64,000 bases of DNA from Acanthosepion esculentum (taxonomy: Eukaryota; Mollusca; Cephalopoda; Sepiida; Sepiidae). A program made the translations under genes and the position numbers. The notes beneath the pieces were generated by a model. That model did not search any database. It saw nothing but the letters and a program-made list of their open reading frames with translations, and was not told where the DNA came from. Below are positions 41,140-51,270 of the stretch, one piece after another (the first letter of the stretch is position 1; each line of letters starts with the position of its first letter). The stretch lies in assembly GCA_964036315.1 (NCBI GenBank), contig OZ038480.1, forward strand, positions 9,603,703 to 9,667,702, in the 5' to 3' direction.

Positions 41140-41990
41140 AATTATTTGGCATTTTCCCTTCCATTGCTTTTTTTTTTCTTGTATTAATCTTTTCAGCACT
41201 TGAATTTTGCCCCATGAATCTATCGTTTTTCATTCTAGGTATTTTTGCAATGATCTCACATACTTCAGCTAATGAAGATATGATAGTATTATTTGATTCC
41301 TTTATGTTGTGATCAAAATTTGCTGACATCAATTTGGATTCTAGTTCATAACTTAATTCTAAATTCGATTTTATACCTTGATATTTTTCTTTATATGGAA
41401 GGAAGCGAGTTATTTTGTTCGCTATATAGATACAAGCAGTCTATGATCTGATCCAAAATAGTTGTATATTCTATCATCTGTCACAAGTCTGAGATGCTGA
41501 AGTCAATAATCTTATTTGTTACATTATCTTGGCTATTCCATATGATGTGTTTAATGGAATGATTAAAACATGTGTTAAAAATGGTGTATCTTTCTGAGCA
41601 ACAGAAGTTTGTCAAGAATTATCCTTTACTGTTTCAGATTTCCGTTCCAAAGGATGTGACTTCTTACCATCAAAATACCAGTAGGGCTTAAACTGCTTGA
41701 GTTACAATTAAAATCCACATTAATGCAGTTTTCTGTTTTCTTTTTATAATATACAATTTTTTCTGGACCCTGTATAGATTTTCTCTTTTTCTGAGACAGT
41801 GATTCCTTCACTAGGGGTATAAACTGATTTCACCTGGATCTTACAGCCATGTACAACAATGCCATCATTTTTTGTGACTGGTGTACGATATGTTCTGTTA
41901 TAATGTCTTCATGATATCTTTCTTGTGGCCAGTGCAAAATCAATTGTATCCCAAATGCGCGGAGGAGTCACAAATAAGTCCACGTATCTC
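41140..41990 (-). pseudogene. LINE endonuclease-region remnant
   Basis: Around 41475-41410 the minus strand reads TDDRIYNYFGSDHRLLVSI; the SDHR motif is the hallmark of the C-terminal end of the apurinic-like (APE) endonuclease of LINEs. Downstream 41332-41138 is a charged helical frame as found between endonuclease and RT. Stops occur throughout. Same strand and correct order relative to the RT at 39330-38440. Confidence 0.5.
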
Positions 41991-42775
41991 TTGCATCAAT
42001 ATTTGTTTTATAGCATTCTTATAAAAGGAAGTGAATCCTGAAAACAACTTATCATGACTGGACGTTGATTTGTCCTATTTTCTATTTGAAGGACATTTTA
42101 AGTTGGTATTCTGTTGACATTTTTTGTTGATCTCGATAAGTGATGTGGCTGACTAGATCATTCCTTACCAGTAAGAGACTTTTCGACTTCGGCCTGTTGT
42201 TTCACCGAGGGGCGCGTCCCTTGGTAACCCACGTGACAGACGATGCAGTACTTGGTCATAATTCATTTTTATGAAGTCAAAAAGTTGTTAGTTCCTTCTC
42301 CTAGATAGATGACCATTAAGATGGTTAGTGATCTCTATCTATTTGGTTGTATGTCAGAGGTTACCTTCTCCTAGATAAAGTGCATTCACTTCGGCATATA
42401 ATATTTTGATAGTGAAGTTATTTCACGTTTTATTGAGATACAACCTCTAGTTAGTTGGGCGTTAGCTCATCAATAGTTCTTCTACCTTTTAATATGTTTT
42501 ATTTTTCATCATACGCGGTTGTTAATAATCCGCTTCATTCTAAGTTAATTGAAGTGTGGGTGGCAGTTTTTCGCCGACAACCTGAAAATAAATTTAATCT
42601 CAGTTTTTACATCAAGAAAAAAAGGCGATTTTTTTTATTCTTCACACCTTTACTCTACTGTTTTAGAACCGGTGTTTGGTGGTGTAATTTTGGAAGCCAT
42701 CATCAAATTCACATACGAACTTGAAACAAGGAACTTTCTATTCTTTCCTCGTCATTTTATTGATATGCAACACTA
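41991..42775. other. Unassigned interval
   Basis: No recognised feature. Confidence 0.3.
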
Positions 42776-42779
42776 ATAA

Positions 42780-43500
42780 ATTAGATTTTAAAGTTTGCCG
42801 AAAACCCACAAACAAAAATGAACTTATCAATTTCTATTCCTACCACAACTGACGAATAAAACCTGTAATAATTATAGGCTTTTACCTCAGAGCACTTAGG
42901 ATATATAACACTGAATACCTAAATGAAGTAGTGGAATATATTGAGAAAACATTCAAACTTCTCCACTACACACAACGTTTTATCCTCAACGCTAAAAAAC
43001 GTGCTCACAAAATCCATACAATCCAAAAAAAATACGATACTGTTAAAAATTTCAAAAGATTCACAGGTTTGCCCTCCAACACCCTTTTGACTAAACTCGC
43101 TAACGAATTAGCCATCCCTAACATCAGGATAGTTAGCACCACCTCCAAAAAAATCGGGGAAGAAAAATAAACCAAATTATCAGATAAAATGTCTACAGTG
43201 CAAAAACATTTACGTGGAGGAAAACATCACGTAATCTAAAAACCCGAAACTATAAACACAAGAGAGACTTGCGTTTAGACAGACATTCTAACACTCTAGT
43301 CTTACATCGAAATAATGTAGGACATAACTCTGATTTCACTGATGCCAGCCTAATTTTTAAAAGAAGATCGTAACCCTTTAAAGAGAAAATATTATGAAAA
43401 CATATTTATAGCATTACTACCCACTATAAACACTAGCTTAAAACATTGCATCGCATCATCTTTCTACAAATACATCACTCATTAATCTATCTTATGTCTA
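42780..43500 (+). pseudogene. Penelope-like RT end and GIY-YIG domain
   Basis: The plus strand reads DFKVCRKPTNKNELI, GFYLRALRIYNTEYLNEVVE and FTGLPSNTLLTKLANELAIP, followed after stops by THKRDLRLDRHSNTLVLHRN and SDFTDASLIFKR. The last part is the GIY-YIG nuclease region (KRDL..H.......HDFDF.DA order), the C-terminal endonuclease that defines Penelope-like retroelements. The catalytic GIY/YIG segment itself is damaged around 43200. Several stops and frameshifts. Confidence 0.72.
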
Positions 43501-43659
43501 ATATATAAAATAATGAAAAATACGCATGAGAAATATTTTGATGATAAATCCAACCAAAACATGATTATTACAATAACTTGCAGTGTTTCAACGACTCACA
43601 CAGAGGTGACGACAACAGACGTTCTCCCCACACACAGATACATACACGAGAATATGAAA

Positions 43660-43935
43660 CCCCAAACAAATACAAAATTATTGCAACATTTCTCTACATT
43701 TCCCCGACATATACGAAGGTGATATCTATAGACATTCCTCCAACACTTATACACTGACATGAATTAACGTTACTGCTCAACATACATCTAGACAAACAAG
43801 CGTTTCTTTACACATACATTCATGCACAATTACACACTTTAACACCCAAAATGTTCCTCACACATATTTATATATTACCTATTGCATTAATACACGTGAC
43901 ACGTATCTGTCCAATGAGAACTAAGCAAAAATTAT
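43660..43935 (+). repeat. Duplicated 250-bp block, copy 1
   Basis: Near-identical to 46326-46582, sharing ATTGCAACATTTCTCTACAT, ATCTAGACAAACAAGCGTTT and CCAAAATGTTCCTCA. In both places it follows a Penelope GIY-YIG fragment, so it may be the 3' untranslated part of that element. Confidence 0.75.
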
Positions 43936-44059
43936 AACAGCACACTGTGTCTCTTTGCTTTTTTCATTTCTATCTTGATCTCTTTTGTCCGTTTTTTAGC
44001 GTTTTTATTATATTCTTACTCTGTCCTGGACATTGAATTCTACCTGGATTCTATCCTCT

Positions 44060-44073
44060 TGGGAATTTATAAA

Positions 44074-44120
<47 letters not shown>

Positions 44121-44125
44121 ACCAC

Positions 44126-44178
<53 letters not shown>

Positions 44179-44180
44179 AT
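44060..44180. repeat. Two (TA)n arrays around a shared word
   Basis: TA arrays at 44082-44118 and 44134-44174 flank TTGACCACTAATATTA, which recurs at 44520-44535 beside the next TA array. Confidence 0.9.
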
Positions 44181-44248
44181 ATTTAGGAGTATATCTAAAC
44201 TTTGGTTGTCCTGTTATTACCGGGATGTAAAAAAGACATATCCATTTC

Positions 44249-44292
44249 CATACCTGAGGATGATTGTATGCACAATCGAAAGCTTGTAGTAA
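44249..44292 (+). ncRNA. Hammerhead-like motif, Penelope terminal type
   Basis: CTGAGGA (44254-44260), stem II GATTGT/ACAATC, GAAA (44278-44281), then GCTTGTA. Stem I is TAC/GTA. Stem III seems to have lost its 2-nt turn (AGCT instead of AG-NN-CT), so activity is doubtful. Confidence 0.6.
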
Positions 44293-44448
44293 AAAAAGAC
44301 CTTATACAACTGGAATTTATAAACAGGAATCATAACATTCATCTACAGGTTCGAGGTTAATGTATTTTATTAAAAATTGTTTGCGAGTGTGATTCTTGCC
44401 ATTTCTATCATTAACTTCACTATCTGCTTTTTGTATGAATTATTCATG

Positions 44449-44450
<2 letters not shown>

Positions 44451-44520
<70 letters not shown>
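44451..44520. repeat. (TA)n microsatellite
   Basis: TA array of about 70 bp. Confidence 0.95.
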
Positions 44521-44522
<2 letters not shown>

Positions 44523-44609
44523 ACCACTAATATTATATATATATATATGTCTCCTGTGGTAAAATATATCTTATTTAATTTGGATTTTTATTTTTATTTC
44601 TTTCTTTTG

Positions 44610-44870
44610 CATATATATATAATAAAAGTTTAGACTATCTTAAATCTCATTAAAGTTTGTGATATTTTATTATCTCCTTTGTTAATAGTTTTATTTTGCT
44701 TTTGGCGATATGATCATCAATATGTTTAAGAATTGTACTAAATTTTGATAAGTCACAAATTAACCTGCGAAAGTGGGTGGTGGTTGTGTGACCAATGTAG
44801 CCGCTAATGTTTTGTGATTGTTGGTATTTTTTATTTAAATTCACCCAGTAGAAGAAGGTTACTGAGTGAG
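44610..44870 (-). pseudogene. Penelope-like GIY-YIG fragment
   Basis: Minus-strand frame 44844-44650 contains SGYIGHTTTTHFRRLICDLS and ILKHIDDHI. The YIGxTTT..RRL block is the core of the GIY-YIG nuclease of these elements; two other fragments here (46005-46110, 59160-58860) show the same block. The GIY half is not visible. Confidence 0.7.
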
Positions 44871-45144
44871 ATTATTGTAATGGCGTAAGTTAGTAGGAAG
44901 GAGGAGCAATAAGTGCATAACATGAGGATATGAAGGATAGATATCGATTGGCTTTACACAAGAGGAGCTTAAGATTGTAGTGGTCTAGGAAGCATCCTCT
45001 GAGAAGTCTGTTCGACAGGGTTCTAGCTGAAGCTCTACACTGATGGAACGAAGAAATGTATCTCGTTTAACAATTTACATAGTAATAGTGATAGAATGTA
45101 TGAGAGGCTAGCAAGGGAAAATAGAGTTTTGCTGCAATGTGATA

Positions 45145-45217
45145 CTCTTCGGAGCTGAGCGGTAATGTATATGTTTTTCATACAAAGAGGAGCGCAGGTT
45201 CGACTCCTGCTGGGGAG
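45145..45217 (+). tRNA. tRNA-like sequence, probable pseudogene (Glu-UUC-like)
   Basis: Exactly 73 nt. The acceptor stem CTCTTCG/TGGGGAG pairs over seven positions with G-U wobbles; the T arm GCAGG-TTCGACT-CCTGC is perfect; the A box GCTGAGCGGTA and B box GGTTCGACTCC are recognisable. The anticodon loop would be TTTTCAT, giving UUC. The D stem does not pair and the anticodon stem has one mismatch. Either a decayed tRNA or the head of a SINE. Confidence 0.4.
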
Positions 45218-45539
45218 AATATTTTCTTTATTAATGTTTCTCTAATGTGTAAGCCACAGACGTAATGCATAATGTTTGAAGTAAAACTAAAAATGGTTCG
45301 TCTATTTCAAATACGATTATCCACTAATAATAACATTTGAAGTAATAAAATGTCGAAATAAAAATAAATTCATTGTGTGTGTTTGTAAAATTTCAGTTAT
45401 AACTAAAAAAAATATCTATCAAAGCACAATATGAATATGAATAATAAAGACAAAAGAAAAAAGTATTTTAGCCAACGCATTCCATTTTCTGATGAAATTT
45501 ATCCATGCAAAATCAGTTATGTGCTATGCATGATACACG

Positions 45540-45800
45540 CTTAGGCTATCATGTATCTTTCGATACATGACTGACGAGGCAGATTTTTCCCGCAGTAGGT
45601 TGCCATTTCTTTCTGCGGTAGACCAGTTGCCATCTAAGGCTATGAAACTCGGTCTGTCCCGCTATTTACCCATAGCTGGTGGAGAGAAAAGGATTCATAC
45701 CTCCCCCAAGGGTATTAGCACATAAGTGAAGGTAATGGATTCAACTGGAATTCGAACTCGGCTCTCTGATTCCTTAATCCGAGCCGATATCCATTACTCT
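45540..45800 (-). mobile_element. SINE B, copy 1
   Basis: Reading on the minus strand, the tRNA-like head at 45790-45735 has TAATGGATATCGGCTCGGAT and GCCGAGTTCGAATTCC (B box). The body holds CTACCGCAGAAAGAAATGGC, and the 3' end carries the hairpin CATGTATC-GAAA-GATACATG. Other copies: 54085-54335 and 60600-60905. Confidence 0.8.
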
Positions 45801-45804
45801 AGGC

Positions 45805-46112
45805 AAAATTAGGTTTCTTGAATTTCAAATTTATGAACCCTTTTAAATTTAAATATTTTGTAAAACTAACGACATTTTTATCTTTGTTTATAAACATTTG
45901 TTGCAAAATAAAACCCAATCCATTTGTCTTGATAAAATCCATCAAGGACGAAACAAAATGGCTGCGATAAACCTTCCTTCTGTTTTTATTATTAATATTC
46001 ACCTGCATGATCTGCATTACAGATACAAATATCATTTACGAATATAAATGTCCCTTAAGGACCTCTGTTCCTAATCAATCCAAATTCGCAAATAATTATA
46101 TTGGATGTACTA
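45805..46112 (+). pseudogene. Penelope-like GIY-YIG fragment
   Basis: Plus-strand reading ITDTNIIYEYKCPLRTS, then NNYIGCTTTFNKK: the I-Y-EYKCP..YIG spacing of the GIY-YIG nuclease active site. It is cut off by the SINE head at 46115. Upstream, between the SINE B end and 46005, the frame is open but not recognisable. Confidence 0.65.
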
Positions 46113-46114
46113 CA

Positions 46115-46325
46115 ACATTTAACAAGAAGACTGAACCCTTTATTTCGCTCACTGGGGTAGACTGTTCTAGTTTCACGTGTCATGTTTTAATGGATGTTAG
46201 TTATCAGTTATCTCCTGTTAATTCCCCTCTGAAAGTTCTCCACTGCCTTAACCGGGTTTGAACTCACACTATTTGGGTCCTGTCACTGGATCTAACTCCT
46301 TTATCCACTGTGCCATGTGTCCTCG
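46115..46325 (-). mobile_element. tRNA-headed SINE (family H)
   Basis: On the minus strand CATGGCACAGTGGATAAAGG (A box) and GTGAGTTCAAACCCGG (B box) lie 40 bp apart, at the 46325-46245 end. The body includes AACAGGAGATAACTGATAAC and TGTTCTAGTTTCACG on the plus strand near 46160-46220. Inserted between a Penelope fragment and the 46326 block. Confidence 0.6.
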
Positions 46326-46582
46326 AGGAAATACAAAATTATTGCAACATTTCTCTACATTTCCCCGACATATACGAAGGTGACATCTATAGACATTCCT
46401 CACACACTTATACACGTATATGAATTAACGTTACTGCTCAGCATACATCTAGACAAACAAGCGTTTCTTTACAAATTCATTCATACACAATTACACACTT
46501 TAACACCCAAAATGTTCCTCATATATATTTATATATTACCTATTGCATTAATACACGTGACACGTTTCTGTCTAATAAGACT
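46326..46582 (+). repeat. Duplicated 250-bp block, copy 2
   Basis: See 43660-43935. Difference between the copies is low, suggesting recent duplication or retroposition. Confidence 0.75.
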
Positions 46583-46614
46583 GTGCCATGTGTCCTTGAG
46601 GACACATGGCACAG
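46581..46614. repeat. Perfect inverted repeat of a SINE start
   Basis: 16-bp arms (46581-46596 and 46599-46614) with a 2-nt spacer. The arm AGGACACATGGCACAG is the start of the family H SINE head seen at 46325, so this is two SINE ends head to head, both bodies missing. Confidence 0.9.
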
Positions 46615-47440
46615 TAGATAATCCGTTTAGCAGTTTTCTTAAACAATCTACTGATAAAATATATTTCCTGGCTTCCCAAACCCCTTCTTAAACATTCCGG
46701 TTGTATTCTGTTTATTTCCCGTTCCAAGTGACACCATATTGCATTTTTTTATATTCATGTCAGGAATTTTCGCGATATTATCCTCTGATATATTTGTATT
46801 TTGTCCAAATTTAGCTTGTACAACAGTGCTTTCGATTTACTTCCGAAAACAGTCATTTTCCAAAGGTAACAGCGTGATGAAAGTCTATTTGAATATTTTT
46901 GCAATCTTGATGCTGACGTCAATCCTGGCATGATCCTGAATATCCCTGCCTGAAATGCATCTCCACAATATGTCTGAACACCCGCAATGAAGCATGAAAG
47001 CGCTCGCTGTTTTGCCTTGCTTAAACTGTCAACTTTCTGAATGGAAAATGTCAAAATTTATCAAGTAATTTTCCATTGATCCTCACTCTAATCTTTTTGA
47101 TGTTTCCATATTTCAACTTCCTTTTCTTTTTTCTTTCTGGAGATATAGTTTCTTGGGCATTACCCTTCCATAATGCTTTCTCGACCTGTTGCGGAATCTA
47201 ATTCAACATAATTTGACAGAAGCTGACCCATATCTTTATAAACGTTTCGTTTTCCCAAAGAATTGGCTTCGGGAAACTGCGCCTCATATTCCCTTAGTAT
47301 TTTACATTTTTTTCTTTTCTTTCTTGTTTTCCCCTTCACTTTTAGCAACAAGACGAACTCTGACATTTGTTTGCAGAACTATACTGATTTGTAATCTTAT
47401 ATTCAATTCTGTATATATTTTATGCTTTTATGAACAGATC
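46615..47440. other. Unassigned interval
   Basis: A 99-codon minus frame (47054-46755) is rich in basic residues but has no recognised domain. Confidence 0.3.
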
Positions 47441-47621
47441 AATATATATATATATATATTGTGTATTTAGGCAGCATTTTTTCATTGATGCATGTTTCAT
47501 TAAATAATATGGACAAGTGTTGTCTATTTTATGTAAATTCTTTTCATATCGCCTGATAAGCTTAATAACATTATCATTAAACGAAGAAAGAAAATCACAA
47601 TATTGATACATACTTTTTTAA

Positions 47622-47662
47622 TCCTATCTAAGCTTTCGGCTTACACAAGCCATTATCAAAAA
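47622..47662 (-). ncRNA. Degenerate hammerhead, family P2 (left)
   Basis: TTGATAA replaces CUGANGA; stem II GGCTT/AAGCC is perfect, GAAA intact (47637-47634), GCTT follows. Probably inactive. Confidence 0.5.
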
Positions 47663-47917
47663 AGACAATATTACAATGGCTTCTTTTACCAATTATATGT
47701 ATTTAAGAATATTCTTAACTGTCTATAATTGGTAACAGAAGCCATTGGTTTATACCAACGGCTTTCCATAGTTAATACTTCTCGTTTTCATTCTCGCATG
47801 GTCATGTGTGACGTTACGAGCTGCACGAGTTTGTCGTTGCTTCTCTTCCCTGTAAACAGAAATAGACTATCATTGCTGTTTTGTCCGTGTATTGCTTAAT
47901 ATATTGTAGTGTAATTG

Positions 47918-47960
47918 TCATCTTTGATAATGGTTTATGTAAGCCGAAAGCTTAGATAGG
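47918..47960 (+). ncRNA. Degenerate hammerhead, family P2 (right)
   Basis: TTGATAA (47924-47930), stem II GGTTT/AAGCC with a wobble, GAAA (47946-47949). Same changes as the left arm, so the degeneracy predates the inversion. Confidence 0.5.
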
Positions 47961-48129
47961 ATTAAAAATATGTATCAATATTGTGATTTTCTTTCTTCGT
48001 TTAATGATAATGTTATTAAGCTTATCAGACGATATGAAAAGAATTTACATAAAATAAATAGAAAACACTTGTCTATATTACGTAATGAAACCTGCATCAA
48101 TACATATATATATATAAATAATTTGTTCA

Positions 48130-48670
48130 CTTAAATCTAATTAATTTCAGTTCCCTCCATCCGTAGAAAGAATTAGGCTCACGTAAGCTATCTCAACGTC
48201 ATGAAAATGTCTTTCGTCACCTGTCAAGTGACGCGAAAGGTTATGACCTGCTTTGTTTTATTTTCTGTTTGCATCTTTTCGGCGCAGAGTCTTGGTTCAA
48301 AATATTTTAAATAAACATTGTAATTTCTGATTTTATTAAAATAAGTTTTGAAGAAAGGATAATTGATTTCTAAAAGAATTTCAAAGTGATATTTTGATCT
48401 TTTTTATAAAATGTAAAAAATGATTTAAAGTGATTGATTATCTGTCAATTTTGATGGCAAAGAAAAAGATTTTTGGCGAAAATTTCGGACGTGCTAGGAG
48501 CGATTAAAAACTGTAAAAAAAATACCCCAAAAATACTTTGATATTTCCTCTTTAATAGTGACATGGGCATTTGGACGATGTAATTTTGTTTTCGTCAAGT
48601 TTGGCGTCTTTTTCGTCGTGCTGTGCTCTTTTTTGGCGATCTCGTCGAGGTACCTAATTTAACTCATATT
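48130..48670 (+). mobile_element. Right end of a second 8-bp-TSD-type TIR element
   Basis: The right end TCGTCGAGGTACCTA (about 48670) and inner blocks ACGAAAACAAAATTACATCG (inverted), AATTTCGGACGTGCTAG and TGATATTTCCTCTTTAATAG match 32290-32530. The left end is not identifiable, so this copy is truncated. Confidence 0.65.
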
Positions 48671-49140
48671 AAATCCCTAAATTATTTGTAAAAGAGTTAA
48701 ATATTTAAATTGCTAGCAAACATCAAATTAATTTCTTCGGTGATTTTTTAAACATTTAAATTACTATTAAACATTAAAATCTGTTTTTTTTTACATAAAT
48801 TCCTAAAATTACCACCCCTCCTCTTCCTTCGTAAAACCTAATTACAGCTTCTTTCTCTTTACTTTCCCCTTCTTTCTTTCTTTTTTCTTTTTCTTTTTTC
48901 TTTCTTCTCCCCCTTCCCTTTCTATATATCACTTCCGTTAAGTTAACAGATTAAATAGGTCAATGTCTAGTCCCTCCTCCCCTAATACTAAGTACGATAG
49001 ATATAAATATTAAAATAAACCCTCTCTAAACGCGATCATGTCTCTCACACCACTCCTCACTACCCTCTCTGTTAAATTACATAAACTTAATAATATCCGT
49101 CAAAAGTGTAAATGTTCATTTCATTTTTCGTTTCATCTTT
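48671..49140. other. Unassigned; pyrimidine-rich tract
   Basis: A TTTCT/CCTTC tract at 48840-48930. No gene. The sequence leading to 49147 may be the rest of the hammerhead-bearing element. Confidence 0.35.
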
Positions 49141-49146
49141 TGGAAG

Positions 49147-49202
49147 TGTAGTCTGATGATCCTGCGTCCTTTAAAAGGGCTATGGTGAAATAAATTATTA
49201 CA
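49147..49202 (+). ncRNA. Solitary type I hammerhead ribozyme
   Basis: CTGATGA (49153-49159), stem II closed by TCC/GGT with an imperfect inner part and a long loop, GAAA (49187-49190), then TAAATT: A-T pairs with A-T around AA, with T at the cleavage position. Stem I is TGTAGT/ATTACA, six pairs. No inverted partner was found near it. Confidence 0.65.
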
Positions 49203-49685
49203 TAGTGGTCTGTTTTTCTTAAAAAAAAATCTCAGAATTAATCTGGAGAAAACGACACTTTGTATAAATGAAAAAGAAAAATAGGAAAACTGTATGTAGT
49301 TTTAGCCGACGCTTTTCTTCCAATGTCGACTTTTTCAAGGTCCCAAAAAACGAAATGAATTTATTTGAACAATATTTCTATATATAAAAGATTCTCTGAC
49401 AACATTTGACTCAATGAATATATATGAGCGTTTGTAAATTCTTCTATTAACATCATTATGAAACGTGCATGACCACACGTGCACTCGAACACAACAAATA
49501 CAGAAAAAAAAATTAAACCAATTTTAAATGTACATAAAAGAAAAAATCGATAAAATATAAGCAGTAAAATGCTGATATCCCCTGAAGAGTGGACGGACAG
49601 GTCCTCCTACGAAACTCCGGAGTCGGAATGCTGAAGGCAAATCAGCTAAGTGCCAAACATTTACTCACATTAATCCTATCAATAC
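49203..49685. other. Unassigned interval
   Basis: No recognised feature. Confidence 0.3.
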
Positions 49686-49689
49686 TCCA

Positions 49690-49985
49690 TCTTTACTTTG
49701 ATATGGAGCACTTTATTGCAAAGACTGCCTGTCACAAATGTCTTTTCTCTCGGTAGCACATTAACTGTCAGCATTTTAGCTTCATACTATCTTTGGCGTT
49801 TGTTTACATTTATAAAAACAATACGCTAGAATTAGCTGTTTCTCTCTGCTAAATGATGATAGCTCGGCGGTAGAACCTCTGACTGACACCAAATTGGTCG
49901 GGTTTCGGTTCTGGCTTAAAGCATTCGTATGTCTAGTTGCACTTAGGAGCTGCGAAACAGTACTGTCTGCGAATGATATATATGT
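49690..49985 (+). mobile_element. SINE G, copy 1: tRNA head and decayed hammerhead
   Basis: TAGCTCGGCGGTAGAAC (A-box-like) and GGGTTTCGGTTCTGGC (B-box-like) near 49860-49920 lie inside a block shared with 51055-51270 (inverted). At the 3' end CTTAGGA-GCTG-CGAAACAG is a hammerhead whose stem II hairpin has been shortened to one strand. GAAA (49954-49957) and CAGTACTGTC persist. Confidence 0.6.
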
Positions 49986-49999
49986 TTATATATATAAAT

Positions 50000-50440
50000 A
50001 TATATTGTCTATTTCGGCAGCAATCTCTCGTTTATACAAGTTTCATTAAAGAAGACTGAGAAGGTACTATGATTAAGCTCTTTATTTAATTTTTAGCGTA
50101 TTCGTATAAGTGTTGGACAGAAAATGTGTAAAAATTCTTAAAATGTTTTACATATCCGAGCGCTTTATCAAGGATAAATTTTATTTTACATGAATTTATG
50201 GATTTTTTTATCTACCTATTATTTTATCGACGTATGTAGAGTTATAGGAATGTTTTATTTTCCAAACACGGTCAGCACATTGTGGCCGTGTTCATGGTTG
50301 ATATTATTGAGTGTTGGCTTTTTCATTTTTATTATTAGTGCTTCCGTTATTTTTTGACTCTTTTTACATGTGGATGAGGCTATTTTCTTTTTTTTTTCTA
50401 CAAGTATATTGAGGATGCAGTTCCCCTGTGTTACTTTGGA
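50000..50440 (-). pseudogene. Penelope-like 3' end: endonuclease tail plus terminal repeat
   Basis: On the minus strand 50440-50255 reads CKKSQKITEALIIKMKKPTL and NHEHGHNVLTVFGK then stop: the end of the GIY-YIG ORF. About 80 bp later (50174-50152) comes CCTTGATAAAGCGCTCGG, a hammerhead without stem II, and then FSVFFNETCINERLLPK (50065-50015), the N-terminal motif of the same family. Endonuclease end, ribozyme, then ORF start is the order expected when a Penelope element ends in a tandem-type terminal repeat. Confidence 0.7.
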
Positions 50441-50795
50441 TATTGCCTGACAAACATACCACGGGTTGACCCAAGACTTGTGAGTGAAATTGGGTAGACA
50501 GAACTCTTGTGGACCATCTCTAACTGTGCTAGCACGAAGCCACAAGTCATCGTGACCGAGGGCTTGAGCGTGCTGGCCTTGTTCAAATGTTTGATCACGC
50601 TAGATAACACTCTCTTTCCCAGAAACATATATATACTTAAGGTCTGCTCAGAATAGTTGCAGTATAAACCACAGTTGGGTTCGATGGATGTTGAGCAAAC
50701 ACAAATGTGCCTGAGCTAGCGTCTGCAATAGGGATTATCTAGCCGCCCTTGTAGACGGGTATCCTCGAATACGTGTGGCCAGCTATTAGATAACT
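50440..50795 (+). mobile_element. SINE A, copy 3, 5'-truncated
   Basis: Starts inside the SINE body at CCACGGGTTGACCCAAGACT and runs to CGAATACGTGTGGCCAGC, the 3' end also seen at 32820. The tRNA-like head is missing; it directly abuts the Penelope endonuclease tail. Confidence 0.75.
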
Positions 50796-50909
50796 GATTT
50801 GTTTTCTTGTTCTTTCCTTATAATGTTTTTCTTATAATTTTTTGCATTATAAAGAAATATACAACTACATTCTGCTAATCTGTTGTGCTACTGGTGAGGA
50901 AAATATTTA

Positions 50910-50914
<5 letters not shown>

Positions 50915-50976
<62 letters not shown>

Positions 50977-51018
50977 GAAATATAGTCTTAAAGTGTGCTA
51001 TATTTATGGGATAAAGTG

Positions 51019-51055
<37 letters not shown>
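50915..51055. repeat. (TA)n arrays around a family C tail
   Basis: TA arrays 50920-50972 and 51021-51050 enclose only the 3' end of hammerhead family C on the minus strand (TATTTATGGGATAAAGTGCT); the ribozyme part is absent. Confidence 0.85.
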
Positions 51056-51057
<2 letters not shown>

Positions 51058-51270
51058 TATATGTCATTCACAGACAGTACTGTTTCGCTGTATCACAGCT
51101 CCTCAGTGCGACTAGACTTCCGAATGCCTCAAGCCAGGATTGAAACACAACTAATTTGGTGTCAGCCAGAGATGTCTTCACTCGGTAGAGTTACACAACT
51201 AAATCTAGCATATTGTTTTTACAATTGTAAACAAATGCCATCAGCCAAAGTGCTCCATTCATAGTAGCGA
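51055..51270 (-). mobile_element. SINE G, copy 2: tRNA head and intact hammerhead
   Basis: On the minus strand TACCGAGTGAAGAC and GTGTTTCAATCCTGGC stand in for A and B boxes, followed by TTGAGGCATTCGGAAGTCTA and a hammerhead as the last 45 nt before TA repeats. Aligned with 49690-49985 the two give a clearer A box (AGCTC(A/G)G(T/C)GGTAGAAC). No frame. Confidence 0.6.
51068..51111 (-). ncRNA. Type I hammerhead ribozyme at SINE 3' end
   Basis: Minus strand CTGAGGA (51106-51100), stem II GCTG/CAGC, GAAA (51086-51083), stem III ACAG-TA-CTGT, GTC cleavage triplet (51075-51073), and stem I TCGCA/TGTGA (51111-51107 with 51072-51068). Every conserved core position matches, and stem III is longer than in the Penelope-type copies. 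Confidence 0.85.

Larger units (their letters stand above)
47465..48115. mobile_element. Inverted pair of Penelope-like 5' ends (family P2)
   Basis: The minus copy (47660-47465) encodes NDNVIKLIRRYEKNLHKI and, after a frameshift, a FNETCINEKMLPKYT pattern; the plus copy (47918-48115) repeats it. Both are preceded by hammerhead-like motifs. A second, inner inverted repeat (AATGGCTTCTTTTACCAATT with its complement, 47676-47752) lies in the spacer. Only the terminal part of the element is present in each arm. Confidence 0.65.

Noticed and set aside
45540..45800. CTGACGA in SINE B antisense (45574) as a hammerhead
   Set aside because: No stem II or GAAA follows; the GAAA in this SINE is the loop of its 3' hairpin.
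45799..46035. 78-codon minus-strand frame
   Set aside because: Shadow of the plus-strand Penelope endonuclease fragment.
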